Origin: Methanothermococcus thermolithotrophicus DSM 2095
GTDB lineage: Archaea > AGJL01 > Methanococci > Methanococcales > Methanococcaceae
NCBI RefSeq assembly: GCF_946463545.1
Contig: NZ_OX296583.1
Span: 905,035 to 969,034 of the forward strand
Direction of reading: 5' to 3'
DNA length: 64,000 nt
Below, piece by piece: positions 47,459-56,700 of this stretch (its first letter is position 1; each line of letters begins with the position of its first letter). The notes below the pieces were generated by a model. That model worked only from the letters and a program-made list of their open reading frames with translations, searched no databases and was not told the origin of the DNA. Made by a program: the position numbers and the translations under genes.

Positions 47459-48910
47459 ATGATGAATTTACTTCCTCTGATTGTAGTGTTCCCACTTATG
47501 ATGGCTATAGTATTTAACTATATATACGGCAAAAATAAGTTGATCAAGTTTATAACATTTTTAATGGCAGGTTTGCTTTTGATACTTCCTTTTATTGGAA
47601 GCTATGGGTATTACTATTTTGGGGGACATGGATTAGAAAGCGGACTGATTTCTGGAATTTCGTACTTGTACACTCCTGTAAAACAGATCATAATCCTTAC
47701 TTTGATGTTGATAGGTTCTCTAGTTCTTATTACTGGAATGGGTGAAAAGAAAGTAAATGGTTTATTTGTAGCTTTAACTTTAATGGGTTTAGCCAGCGTT
47801 TCAGCGGTAGTTTTAGCAGACGATTTATTCAATATCTATGTGTTTTATGAGATTGTAGCAATAGCCCAGACTGGACTTGTTATAGCCTCAGGAACTGAAA
47901 ACGCATACAGGGCTGCATTTAGGTATCTTTTAACTGGGACTTTTGCAGGATCTTTGTTACTGTTAGGTGTGGCATTTTTACTGGCTTCAACTGGAACTCT
48001 AAATATTTCCGATATGCACAATTATCTTCTAAATAATCCTGCATCTCCCACCATATATGGCGGGCTTTTGATGCTTGTTATTGGGCTTTGTTATGGTAGT
48101 GGTTTCCCTCCGTTCCATACAGTTAAAGCAGATTTGTATGCAAGGGCCAAACCTTTCATGGCATCAGTACTTCAAACATTCTCCAAGTTTATCCTTGTAG
48201 CAATGATGATAGTGATTTTCAAACTGTTCTATGGGCTCCCATTCTTTAACTCAGCTCATGGAGCTCTAATCGCACTTTCAGTATTTGGGATGGTATTTGG
48301 AGTTGTAATGGCATTACTACAGAGTGATTATAGGAAGCTTCTTTCATACCATGCCATAAGTCAAGGGGGATACGTTGCGGCAGGTCTTGCACTTGGAACA
48401 CCTCTAGGAATCGTGGCAGGTATATTCCATGCAATAAATCACGTTATCTATAAGAGTGCCTTATTCTTGGGGGCAAATATCGTAGGTAAGAAAAAATCAA
48501 ACAATCTGGAAAAATTGGGAGGACTCTTGCCTGTAATTCCAACTGCTGCATTTATGGTTTTATGTGCAAAGCTTGCAATAAGTGGGGTTCCGCTTTTCAA
48601 CGGATTTCAAAGTAAACTTTTACTTGTAGAGGCTGCTATGAATGCAAATTTACCTGAGTTGGCAATTATAATGATTTTAGTTAGTATAGGTACGTTTGTT
48701 TCAATGATGAAGGCGTTCTACCTGATTTACTTAAAACCATGTAGTGAGGAACAGCTTGAAGAGTACAAGAAAGTCAAGATCTCAAGGTACGAAATATTTT
48801 CCCTTGCAGTGCTTACATTCCTATGTATATTGCTTGGAATCTATCCAAACCTTGTAACCGACTACATATACCCATTTGCGAATGAAATTGGAAGAGTTTG
48901 GAGTTTGTAA
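47459..48910 (+). CDS. ehbF: Energy-converting hydrogenase B subunit F (MnhD/NuoN-like)
   Basis: 483 residues with about 13-14 membrane helices, from the ATG preceded by CGGTGAGA. The proton-translocating antiporter core is visible: YVFYEIVAIAQTG (conserved glutamate of helix 5), GFPPFHTVKADLYARAKP (loop with conserved lysine), LLSYHAISQGGY and HAINHVIYKSALF (conserved lysine and histidine). It is one of the likely ion-pumping subunits of Ehb. It starts 26 bases after ehbE. Confidence 0.88.
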   Translation: MMNLLPLIVVFPLMMAIVFNYIYGKNKLIKFITFLMAGLLLILPFIGSYGYYYFGGHGLESGLISGISYLYTPVKQIIILTLMLIGSLVLITGMGEKKVNGLFVALTLMGLASVSAVVLADDLFNIYVFYEIVAIAQTGLVIASGTENAYRAAFRYLLTGTFAGSLLLLGVAFLLASTGTLNISDMHNYLLNNPASPTIYGGLLMLVIGLCYGSGFPPFHTVKADLYARAKPFMASVLQTFSKFILVAMMIVIFKLFYGLPFFNSAHGALIALSVFGMVFGVVMALLQSDYRKLLSYHAISQGGYVAAGLALGTPLGIVAGIFHAINHVIYKSALFLGANIVGKKKSNNLEKLGGLLPVIPTAAFMVLCAKLAISGVPLFNGFQSKLLLVEAAMNANLPELAIIMILVSIGTFVSMMKAFYLIYLKPCSEEQLEEYKKVKISRYEIFSLAVLTFLCILLGIYPNLVTDYIYPFANEIGRVWSL

Positions 48911-48997
48911 TATATGAAATGTAATAACTTAACTTAATTTAACTGTAGCTAGCTAATTAAAACAGTTTTATCTTTCTTTTAGTTTTTTGGTGAAATT

Positions 48998-49306
48998 ATG
49001 GCATACGATAAGTTTCAAAAGGAAATGAGTGATAAAAAACATGGAGACGGCATATCTGTTGGAGCAGGATATACTGGGGAATTTACCCTTTACGGATCTT
49101 TGGTAATTTCAGTTTTCCTACTTGCCAGGGTATTTAATGATGTATTGTTTGCACTCATAGGAGCTTCCATACTTGGAATAGCACTATCATGGAGACCTCT
49201 AATATTCAAATTTCAAAAGGAAAATTCAAACGAAATTGGTAATCAAATGTTTTGGATTTCCATGTTTTGCGGAGCTCTGTCTTTGGTTATTTACTTTACC
49301 AGATAG
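48998..49306 (+). CDS. ehbG: Energy-converting hydrogenase B subunit G
   Basis: 102 residues: a charged N-terminus (YDKFQKEMSDKKHGDG), then about three membrane segments. The small size and the position between ehbF and the MnhB-like gene identify it as EhbG; the sequence alone would only say small membrane protein. ATG after GGTGAAATT. The stop lies 32 bases before the next start. Confidence 0.75.
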   Translation: MAYDKFQKEMSDKKHGDGISVGAGYTGEFTLYGSLVISVFLLARVFNDVLFALIGASILGIALSWRPLIFKFQKENSNEIGNQMFWISMFCGALSLVIYFTR

Positions 49307-49338
49307 TTCTTAGTTGCTCATTCGTTGAGGTGAAAAAT

Positions 49339-50103
49339 ATGACGATAAGTCGGGAAGTTGCAGTTTCTTTATCATATGTTATATTTGGTTCGGCAATTTT
49401 GTATTCTACATTAAACATAAATGTGGTTGAAGGGGTTAATTATATCTACACTCATGGATACATAGTTCCAAACCTTGTAACCGCGGTTTTGTTTGATTGG
49501 AGGAGCTTTGATACTCTTGGGGAATGTTTAATTTTAGTTAATTCTGTTCTAGTTACTGGAATGGTATTTGGAAGAGGATTATTTGGTCATGATTTTCTCA
49601 AAGAAGTTTATGGAAACAGCGGTGTAAGCCATGATGAAGTATCAGACGGATTTACCCCAATAATAAAAGTTTTAGCAATGCCTATGAGCATCGTTTTAAT
49701 GGCTTTAGGGCTTGTTATAATTCTTGGGGGTCATATAACTCCAGGGGGAGGATTTCAAGGGGGTTCTTTAATAGCGGCTGCATATATCCTCGGTATAGTG
49801 GCATTTGGGTCAGAAAGTCCTTTGGAATTTAAACATGGATTTTTAGAATTCCTTGAGAGTTTTGGGGCATTATTATTTATGATACTTGGTCTCTTGGGAA
49901 TTGTGGTTTCAGGATATTATCTATTTAACTTCAACAGCTTCTTTGGCATGCCGGTATTTTTATCGCCAGCTGGCTTGGAAAATACTGGGATAATTCCTTA
50001 TCTAAACATTGCGGTAGGATTAAAGGTTTTAGCGGGTTTATCTACACTTACATTCTTGCTAACTAGTGAAAAAGTTATCAAAGAACATATCAATAAAATC
50101 TAG
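49339..50103 (+). CDS. Energy-converting hydrogenase B subunit H/I (MnhB-like)
   Basis: 254 residues from the ATG after GAGGTGA. The first 90 residues contain helices with LINVVEGVNY-like loops and an FGRGLFGHDFLKE turn, and the rest is an MnhB domain with GGHITPGGGFQGGSLIAAAYILGIV, the signature of that family. The gene appears to combine the H and I subunits of the Methanothermobacter nomenclature, by length and position. It is a membrane component of Ehb. Confidence 0.78.
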   Translation: MTISREVAVSLSYVIFGSAILYSTLNINVVEGVNYIYTHGYIVPNLVTAVLFDWRSFDTLGECLILVNSVLVTGMVFGRGLFGHDFLKEVYGNSGVSHDEVSDGFTPIIKVLAMPMSIVLMALGLVIILGGHITPGGGFQGGSLIAAAYILGIVAFGSESPLEFKHGFLEFLESFGALLFMILGLLGIVVSGYYLFNFNSFFGMPVFLSPAGLENTGIIPYLNIAVGLKVLAGLSTLTFLLTSEKVIKEHINKI

Positions 50104-50131
50104 ATTGTAGTCACTATGTAATGGTGGTATT

Positions 50132-50392
50132 ATGTATGGCATGGCCTTTAATGGATTATTTAGTATTAACACGATGTTTCTTTCAATGGTTGGGATTGTC
50201 CTCGGCGTTTTATTGGGCGTAAATATTAAACAATATAATAGTTTATTGTTTTGGCTGATTACGGCCCTATTTATATCTTATTTAATTGGCCCTCTTCCGT
50301 ATTACGGCAATTTACCAATTTCGTACGTGTTCTTCTTTTCAACTATAGGTATCTTACTTGGGAATTTTATAAGAAGCCTACTTAGGGGATAA
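50132..50392 (+). CDS. ehbJ: Energy-converting hydrogenase B subunit J
   Basis: 86 residues with three membrane helices, ATG after GGTGGTATT. A glycine-rich first segment (MVGIVLGVLLGVNI) and LIGPLPYYGNLPISY loop are visible. The assignment rests on position between the MnhB-like subunit and the polyferredoxin. Its stop is one base before the ehbK ATG, so translation is likely coupled. Confidence 0.75.
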   Translation: MYGMAFNGLFSINTMFLSMVGIVLGVLLGVNIKQYNSLLFWLITALFISYLIGPLPYYGNLPISYVFFFSTIGILLGNFIRSLLRG

Positions 50393-50393
50393 A

Positions 50394-51917
50394 ATGATTG
50401 TAACCGACGTAAAAAAATGTAAACTATGTAAAGATGAAGAAGTAGCTCCCGAATGCATTAAAGTATGTCCCACAAATGCAGTTAAGGTAGTGGCAGATAA
50501 GGCTTTTTCATGTATAACCTGCGGAACCTGTGCAAGGGAATGTCCAACAAAGGCGATAAAAAAGAACGAATACGGCGGATATTACGTAGATAGAAAAAAA
50601 TGTACTGGCTGTGGAATTTGTGCAAATGTATGCCCTATAAGCATAATTGAGATAATAGATGATGAAAAAATTGGGAAAAAGCATCCAATGGGAATCTGCG
50701 TAATGTGCGGTTTATGTGCTGAAGCCTGCCCAAATCATGCGAGAATGTGCCTCAATGTAAGCGAAATGAAGAGTATGAAAAATAAGGTGCTTCTTGACAG
50801 GTATTTAATGATATTTAAGACGCATGGAAATATCAAGGAACATATTCAGGAAGAAAAACCTGCTAAAATAATAAAAGAAAAGGATAAAAGGAAAATAAGG
50901 ACTTCAATAGATATAGATATAGGCGGCAAATGTGTTGAGTGCGGTAGATGCATTTACCTATGTCCAAAAAACACGATATTGGAAAAAGAGGAAGTTGATG
51001 GCTGTACAGGATGTAATATTTGTGAGTTAGTCTGTCCAAATGAAGCTATTGAATATGGGGTTGTAGACGAAGAGAAATGTGTTTTATGTGGAAACTGCAT
51101 AGAAAAATGTCCAAAAGAAGCCCTGGAAATAAAGAACTTCAAGATAGTTAAAACTAAAGAGGATGAAAAGGCCACTCCATTGAAACATTGTATAAACTGC
51201 GGCTTATGTGTTGATAGATGTCCTTCTGAAGCTTTAAGGATTGAAAATAGTAAAATTCTTTACGACCCATCAATATGTAGTTTATGTAATACTTGTGTTA
51301 AAATCTGCCCTCAAGGAGTTAGAGTCAACAAAGGAGATCGGAGCGAAGCGAAGAGTGTAAAATCACAAAGTGATTTTAACTTCGAACCTTCGGTTCGATG
51401 CAACGAAATGCGAAGCATTTCGTCTAATTATGTGGATGGTGGCTGTGTCTTATGCAATATCTGTGTTAAAAACTGCCCTGAAGATGCCATACAGATAAAA
51501 GAAGTTGAAAAGTTCGAAATAATAAAGGATGTTAACTGTATAGGTTGCGGCACCTGTTCAAATGTCTGTCCAAACGATGCTATAACTGTAAAAATTACCA
51601 AATTTTCTCCAAAAGTTTCAAGCGAAGTTATATTTGACGATAACTGCGTAATGTGTGAAAACTGTGCTATACACTGTCCAAGGGACGTTATTCCAAATAC
51701 AACAGGCCATAAAAAAGTTGTAGATAGGGAAAACTCATACATTAGGACTGATATGGATTACTGTATAGAATGCGGTCTCTGTAACAAAATATGTCCTAAT
51801 GAAGCTATAGATAAAGGTAAAATAGATTGGGATAACTGTGAGCTCTGCTCTGCCTGTGTGAATATATGTCCTACGCATGCGGTTAATATTTACAGAACAT
51901 GGGTTGAGAGACCGTAA
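50394..51917 (+). CDS. ehbK: Energy-converting hydrogenase B polyferredoxin EhbK, with in-frame palindromic insertion
   Basis: 507 residues containing about fourteen CxxCxxCxxxCP [4Fe-4S] motifs, from CKLCKDEE...CIKVCP at the start to CELCSACVNICP near the end, arranged as tandem ferredoxin pairs. EhbK carries electrons between the hydrogenase core and soluble ferredoxins. Between the ninth motif (CSLCNTCVKICP) and the tenth (CVLCNICVKNCP) the reading frame passes through a 93-base palindrome cluster that adds about 31 polar residues (DRSEAKSVKSQSDFNF and more). This segment has no ferredoxin character and its DNA matches intergenic repeats, so it looks like an insertion tolerated in a linker. 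Confidence 0.9.
   Translation: MIVTDVKKCKLCKDEEVAPECIKVCPTNAVKVVADKAFSCITCGTCARECPTKAIKKNEYGGYYVDRKKCTGCGICANVCPISIIEIIDDEKIGKKHPMGICVMCGLCAEACPNHARMCLNVSEMKSMKNKVLLDRYLMIFKTHGNIKEHIQEEKPAKIIKEKDKRKIRTSIDIDIGGKCVECGRCIYLCPKNTILEKEEVDGCTGCNICELVCPNEAIEYGVVDEEKCVLCGNCIEKCPKEALEIKNFKIVKTKEDEKATPLKHCINCGLCVDRCPSEALRIENSKILYDPSICSLCNTCVKICPQGVRVNKGDRSEAKSVKSQSDFNFEPSVRCNEMRSISSNYVDGGCVLCNICVKNCPEDAIQIKEVEKFEIIKDVNCIGCGTCSNVCPNDAITVKITKFSPKVSSEVIFDDNCVMCENCAIHCPRDVIPNTTGHKKVVDRENSYIRTDMDYCIECGLCNKICPNEAIDKGKIDWDNCELCSACVNICPTHAVNIYRTWVERP
51335..51427. repeat. Palindromic element inside ehbK
   Basis: Three consecutive palindromes lie within the coding region: AAAATCAC-AAA-GTGATTTT (51359-51377), CGAACC-TTC-GGTTCG (51383-51397) and CGAAATGC-GAA-GCATTTCG (51404-51422). 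The left end, CGGAGCGAAGCGAAGAG, and the right end, TTTCGTCTAAT, recur in a related copy at 53007-53054 after ehbM. The element leaves the reading frame open. Confidence 0.85.
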
Positions 51918-52011
51918 AAGGACTGTAGGCTTTTTCCACAATACGTGGATTTTTATTCAATCCAACACCTTTTCTAAATGGGTTGGGATAAAAATGATAA
52001 AAAGGGATAAT

Positions 52012-52545
52012 ATGGATTTAAAAAACCTTGCCAGAGTTTTTATTTCAGGATTTTACGAAAACCTTGAAAGAATAGTTTTTGGAACCGACAGGTACACCTC
52101 AACTGAAATGAGAAACAAAATATTGGCTGGAATAGAGCTCCCTAAATCAGTATTTGATGAGCTCTGTATTGGGTGCGGTGGATGTGCAAATACCTGTCCA
52201 ACGAAAGCTATTGAGATGATTCCAGTAGAACCTGTGAATCTAACTGAAAATTATGTAAAAGATGCAGTTCCAAAAATAAACGATGAAAAATGTATTTACT
52301 GCCTTTACTGCCATGATTTCTGCCCGGTATTTGCGTTATTCAATGAGGTATCTCCAATACATCCAAGACATGTTGGAGATGAACACATTGAGATAGATTT
52401 ATCAAAATTGCTTGAAAAGCCTGTGGAGATTCCAGAGGAACAGATAAAGAAAATAGCCAATATTCTTTCCATAAATATTTCAAAAATTATTCAGGATGAA
52501 AAAAAGCAAAGGCAAAAAATAGATCTTAAAGATAGGATTAATTAA
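52012..52545 (+). CDS. ehbL: Energy-converting hydrogenase B ferredoxin subunit EhbL
   Basis: 177 residues from the ATG after AAAGGGATAAT; earlier in-frame starts at 51994 and 51877 run into repeat sequence and the end of ehbK. Two [4Fe-4S] motifs, [12 protein letters not shown] and [12 protein letters not shown], are followed by a helical C-terminus. It is the NuoI-like electron carrier of the complex. The 94 bases between ehbK and this start carry an imperfect palindrome (CCAC-AATAC-GTGG, then CCAACACC-10-GGGTTGG). Confidence 0.85.
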   Translation: MDLKNLARVFISGFYENLERIVFGTDRYTSTEMRNKILAGIELPKSVFDELCIGCGGCANTCPTKAIEMIPVEPVNLTENYVKDAVPKINDEKCIYCLYCHDFCPVFALFNEVSPIHPRHVGDEHIEIDLSKLLEKPVEIPEEQIKKIANILSINISKIIQDEKKQRQKIDLKDRIN

Positions 52546-52564
52546 GAGTTTTAAAGGTGGGCAT

Positions 52565-53014
52565 ATGTTAAAGGAACTTTCAAGAAAGAAGTGTATTCAC
52601 ATAATGCTGGTTTACACTGGAGGATGCAACGGTTGCGATATTGAGGTTGTAAACTGTGTACTTTCCCCATATTATGATGTAGAACAGTATAATGTATTTT
52701 TAACTTGGAATCCAAGGGAAGCTGATATTTTAGTTGTTACCGGATGCGTTACAAAGGCTGTTTCAGAATCACTTAAGAAAATATACGATGAAATTCCTGA
52801 ACCTAAGGCAGTTGTTTCAGTTGGGGCCTGTGCATTAATGGGTGGGGTTTATAACAACATAGGCGGAGATTTAGGAACTTCGAATTTTATAGATGGTCCT
52901 GTTGATAATATAATTCCCGTAGATATTAAAGTTCCAGGATGTCCACCAAGACCTGAGGATGTAATAGATGGTGTAATAAAAGCCCTACCTAAGATTTTAG
53001 AGGATTCGGAGTGA
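52565..53014 (+). CDS. ehbM: Energy-converting hydrogenase B small subunit EhbM (NuoB-like)
   Basis: 149 residues. [26 protein letters not shown] and [15 protein letters not shown] provide the four cysteines that bind the proximal [4Fe-4S] cluster next to the NiFe site. The large subunit EhbN is not in this operon, which agrees with what I recall from other Methanococcales, where it is unlinked. ATG after AAAGGTGGGCAT. The stop codon lies in the first bases of a palindromic element, so the native 3' end may have been altered. Confidence 0.9.
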   Translation: MLKELSRKKCIHIMLVYTGGCNGCDIEVVNCVLSPYYDVEQYNVFLTWNPREADILVVTGCVTKAVSESLKKIYDEIPEPKAVVSVGACALMGGVYNNIGGDLGTSNFIDGPVDNIIPVDIKVPGCPPRPEDVIDGVIKALPKILEDSE

Positions 53015-53054
53015 AGCGAAGAGCAGCGAAAACCGAAGGTTTTCGTCTAATGAT
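53007..53054. repeat. Palindromic element at the ehbM-ehbO junction
   Basis: CGGAGTGAAGCGAAGAG begins at 53007, the ehbM stop TGA is within it (53012-53014), then CGAAAACC-GAA-GGTTTTCG (53027-53045) and TTTCGTCTAATGAT. Both flanks match the copy inside ehbK. The ehbO ribosome binding site AGGAGGT follows immediately. Confidence 0.8.
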
Positions 53055-53069
53055 AGGAGGTCATATATT

Positions 53070-54038
53070 ATGTTTGATGAGGTTTTATCAGTTTTAGGAA
53101 TCCCCCTTATGGCATTTGCCGTTTCCACATGGATTCCAGGAATACAGAGGAAAATTCAGGCAAGAATACAGCAGAGAGTAGGTCCCTCTATAGCAGCTCC
53201 CGGATATTGGGCATTGTTTAAGTTTTTATACAAGAGTTTAAAAGAACCAGTGGCGAGAGCTCCTAAGTTATATAAGATTCTACCTGCCGTGAGCTTTATA
53301 GTTATTTGGACTATTCTGGCCATGACGTCACTTACTCACTTCCACATACTTTCAAATGGGCTCGGACTTATAGGGCTTTTAAAAATCGAGGAGATGGTCT
53401 ATATAATTATGGGCTCCCTTTCATCGTCGGTAATGGGGACTAGAATGCCATTTATCGACGAATGCAAAGGAAGTAGCTTTTTAAAAACTGTTAAAATGAC
53501 GTTGGAACAATTAGGTGCAGTTAGGGCATTTAAATTAATTACTGTAGGTTCATTTCCATTTTATGTGGCTACTTTAATTCCATTCATACCACACAAGACC
53601 ATATACTTAAAAGAAATCATTGGAAGTGAATTTTTGTTTACTTTAGGCGGTCTTTTTGGAGCAATAGCCTATATGATAGGGTATATTATAATGGTAAAGG
53701 ATTATCCGTTCTCAATAATGCACACAAAGGCTGACGTTATAGAAGGACCTACAATGGAGTATTCTGCAAAGTATAGGGCATTATATTTGAGTGTTAAAGA
53801 GTTACTTATGATAACTCTTGGAAGTCTATTTGCAACACTATACCTTGGAATTGCACCGGATATTACCAATCCAATAACAATTATAGAGAACTTTACGATA
53901 GCCCTCGTATTTCCAATAATAACCTCCATTGTAAGTGCCTACACCCCAGTATTTACATTTAGACAGTTATATCCAGTTTCATTATTTACTACTGTAATTG
54001 CATTTATTGGAGTCATATTTGCTTTATTGGGAATCTAA
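53070..54038 (+). CDS. ehbO: Energy-converting hydrogenase B subunit O (NuoH-like)
   Basis: 322 residues with about eight membrane helices. PGIQRKIQARIQQRVGPSIAAPGYW is the NuoH/EchB signature (RxQ.R.GP), and KADVIEGPTMEYSAKYRALYLSVKEL is the second conserved loop (EGP..EYS). This subunit links the peripheral hydrogenase arm to the ion-translocating membrane arm. ATG after AGGAGGTCATATATT, an unusually strong ribosome binding site. It is the last Ehb gene here; moeA converges 31 bases downstream. Confidence 0.9.
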   Translation: MFDEVLSVLGIPLMAFAVSTWIPGIQRKIQARIQQRVGPSIAAPGYWALFKFLYKSLKEPVARAPKLYKILPAVSFIVIWTILAMTSLTHFHILSNGLGLIGLLKIEEMVYIIMGSLSSSVMGTRMPFIDECKGSSFLKTVKMTLEQLGAVRAFKLITVGSFPFYVATLIPFIPHKTIYLKEIIGSEFLFTLGGLFGAIAYMIGYIIMVKDYPFSIMHTKADVIEGPTMEYSAKYRALYLSVKELLMITLGSLFATLYLGIAPDITNPITIIENFTIALVFPIITSIVSAYTPVFTFRQLYPVSLFTTVIAFIGVIFALLGI

Positions 54039-54069
54039 TAAAATATTTCATCTGTGAAAAAGAAAAAAA

Positions 54070-55272
54070 TTAAAACAAATAAACATCCACCAATTCTCCT
54101 TTCTCGTATCCTTCAACATTTTCATCTATTATTACATATCCGTCTGCTGCAGTCATAGATGATATAACTCCACTTCCAGTTATTCTAAGTGGTTCTACAC
54201 AGGATTTGTTTTCTTCTTCAACAATTTTGATCCTAACAATATCGGTTCTTCCCAGTGTGGAAGCAAGGTTTCTTTTTAAAGGTAATTTTATAGATTTTCT
54301 AGGTTTGAAGTAGTTTCTAACAAATAGTTCATATTGAACAGCTGAAGCTACAGGATAACCTGAAAGTACAAAAATAAGTTTTTTATCTGGACCATATTTG
54401 GCAAATCCAATTGGTTTTCCAGGTCGTATTTGAACTCCATGGAATATGAACTCTCCCAATTCTTTAATTGATTCTATGGTGTAATCCCTGTCCCCTACAG
54501 AAGTTCCGCCAGTTGTTATAACTACGTCGTTCTCTTCAAGTGCTTTTTCCAAGGTTTCTTTTATTTTTTTCTTGCTATCACCCACTCCTTTGTAAATTTT
54601 TGGGGTCAATCCAGTTTCTTTTATTAAAGAATGAAGCATAAATGAGTTTGAATTTATAATCCTACCTTCTTTTTCAAGGTCTTCTATCTTATTAAAATCA
54701 TCTAAATCAATTAATTCGTCACCAGTTGATATTATTCCCACGCTTAGATTGTAACACTTAACTTTCTTAATACCGAGGGAAGAGAGTATTGCAATGTGGT
54801 AGGCTGTAATAACTTCGCCCTTTTTAAGAATCAAATCTCCTCTTTTAACATCCTCCCCAATTCTTGCCACGTTTTCATTTGGATGAACTCCGCTGTAAAT
54901 TTCAACAAAATCATCTTCTTCGTTGCAGTATTCTTTCATAACAACGGCATTAGCCCCTTCAGGAATTTTCATTCCAGTTGATATTTTAACGCATTCATTT
55001 TCATCAATTGAATCTCCTTCGACCAAATTTAAAATTATTACGTTGTTCTCTGAAGCTCCAAATGTATCTTCTGCCCTAACTGCATACCCGTCCATGGCAG
55101 CTTTGTTAAACATGGGAAGGTCTGCTGGAGAATAAACATCTTCAAAAGAAACTTTACCCAATGAATTCAATAGATCTTCTTCCTTGAACTTGTTCTTTAA
55201 AAATTCATCCCACTTTTTAAATACTATTTCCTTAGCTGTGTTATATTTGATTAATTCTTTTACAAATTTCAT
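54070..55272 (-). CDS. moeA: Molybdopterin molybdenumtransferase MoeA
   Basis: 400 residues with the MoeA order: linker domain ADLPMFNKAAMDGYAVRAED (PxFDxSAMDGyA motif), ISTGMKIPEGANAVVMKE, then the MogA-like domain SVGIISTGDELID, VITTGGTSVGDRDYT, and the C-terminal beta domain with LSGYPVASAVQYELFVRNY. It inserts molybdenum (or tungsten, likely in this lifestyle) into molybdopterin for formylmethanofuran and formate dehydrogenases. ATG after CAGGTGATTGA. About 270 bases of AT-rich spacer separate it from mtnA; nothing recognisable in it beyond a GGTGGTGTGCAG motif resembling the ribK arm. Confidence 0.94.
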   Translation of the reverse strand: MKFVKELIKYNTAKEIVFKKWDEFLKNKFKEEDLLNSLGKVSFEDVYSPADLPMFNKAAMDGYAVRAEDTFGASENNVIILNLVEGDSIDENECVKISTGMKIPEGANAVVMKEYCNEEDDFVEIYSGVHPNENVARIGEDVKRGDLILKKGEVITAYHIAILSSLGIKKVKCYNLSVGIISTGDELIDLDDFNKIEDLEKEGRIINSNSFMLHSLIKETGLTPKIYKGVGDSKKKIKETLEKALEENDVVITTGGTSVGDRDYTIESIKELGEFIFHGVQIRPGKPIGFAKYGPDKKLIFVLSGYPVASAVQYELFVRNYFKPRKSIKLPLKRNLASTLGRTDIVRIKIVEEENKSCVEPLRITGSGVISSMTAADGYVIIDENVEGYEKGELVDVYLF

Positions 55273-55544
55273 TCAATCACCTGAACCGACGTAAGAATAT
55301 TATCATATCTTATACCATAAAACTATAACTTAACCATATCATATCTAATTGGTGGTGTGCAGTTTTATTAAACATGTACATACATAAAATTAAACTAAAT
55401 ATTTTGTTTAATTAAAAATATGAACAATTAAAGTAAATTTCAGTTATTATCTATTATTTTATGTAATGCATACCAATATAAATACATCTTATAGTTATGA
55501 TGACATATCAATCAAGATTGGATTTATAGCTGGATGGTGAGTAT

Positions 55545-56519
55545 ATGGAAAAGAAAAATGACTTAAAACCAATAGTATGGGATGATGAAAAGAACCAGTT
55601 GATATTAATCGATCAAAGGAAGCTCCCACATAAATTGGAGTATTTTATTTGTAAAGATTATAAGGACGTATGTTTTGCCATTAAAGATATGGTTGTAAGG
55701 GGAGCTCCTGCAATAGGTGTAGCTGCAGCCTATGGAATGGCACTTTCTGAGATAAACAACGACAATATTGAAAAATCCTATGAAGAATTAAAAAGTACCA
55801 GACCTACTGCAGTAAATCTATTCTGGGCTTTGGATAGAGTTATTAAAGCTTATCATAATGGAAATTCCATACTTGATGAGGCTAAAAAAATTCATGAGGA
55901 AGACATAGAGCTCTGCAGAAAAATAGGTGAAATTGGGGAGAAATTAATTGATGATGGAGATACTGTTTTAACCCACTGTAACGCAGGAGCTCTTGCAACT
56001 TCTGCCTATGGGACCGCTTTAAGTGTAATCAGATTTGCCCATTATAACGGCAAGAATATCAAAGTTATTGCCGATGAAACAAGACCAAGATTACAAGGGG
56101 CAAAACTAACGTGTTTTGAACTTAATTACGAAGGGATTCCTGTTAAAGTAATTCCCGACAACATGGCTGGCCTTATAATGAGTAAAGGAATGGTTGACAA
56201 GATCGTTGTTGGAGCAGATAGAATTTTAGGGGATTATCATGTATTCAACAAGATAGGAACGTATTCCCTTGCAATACTTGCAAAGTACCACAACATTCCT
56301 TTTTACGTGGCTGCCCCGTATTCCACCTTTGATTTTAAAAACAAAGTTGAAGACGTGATTATTGAAGAAAGGGATGAAAGAGAAGTTTTATTTATCGATG
56401 GTGTTAGAATAGCCCCTGAAGGAGTTTCTGCATACAACTATGCATTTGATTGCACTCCGCCGGAGTTGATAACAGGAATAATAACTGAAAAAGAGGTAAT
56501 TTATCCAAATAAGAAATAA
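55545..56519 (+). CDS. mtnA: Methylthioribose-1-phosphate isomerase
   Basis: 324 residues. VVRGAPAIGVAAAYGMAL, STRPTAVNLFWALDR, VLTHCNAGALATSAYGTAL (catalytic cysteine in HCNAG), ADETRPRLQGAKLTCFEL and VVGADRILGDYHVFNKIGTY (aspartate of GADR) are the MtnA motifs. The enzyme isomerises methylthioribose 1-phosphate to the ribulose form. With the MTA/MTI phosphorylase at 19.7 kb it covers two steps of methylthioadenosine or 5'-deoxyadenosine salvage. ATG after GGTGAGTAT. Confidence 0.94.
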   Translation: MEKKNDLKPIVWDDEKNQLILIDQRKLPHKLEYFICKDYKDVCFAIKDMVVRGAPAIGVAAAYGMALSEINNDNIEKSYEELKSTRPTAVNLFWALDRVIKAYHNGNSILDEAKKIHEEDIELCRKIGEIGEKLIDDGDTVLTHCNAGALATSAYGTALSVIRFAHYNGKNIKVIADETRPRLQGAKLTCFELNYEGIPVKVIPDNMAGLIMSKGMVDKIVVGADRILGDYHVFNKIGTYSLAILAKYHNIPFYVAAPYSTFDFKNKVEDVIIEERDEREVLFIDGVRIAPEGVSAYNYAFDCTPPELITGIITEKEVIYPNKK

Positions 56520-56700
56520 ATTAAAAATTAATTTTTTTACTTAAGTTTTAAGTTATATTGACCTAATTTCAAAAAATTATTTAAACAACTAACATCATTA
56601 CATTGAGTATCGATGACTTTATTTTGTACAATAGTTTTGTAATACGTACTATGATGATTGATACGATTAAACACAATTAAGATTAGGATAAGGTGAAATA

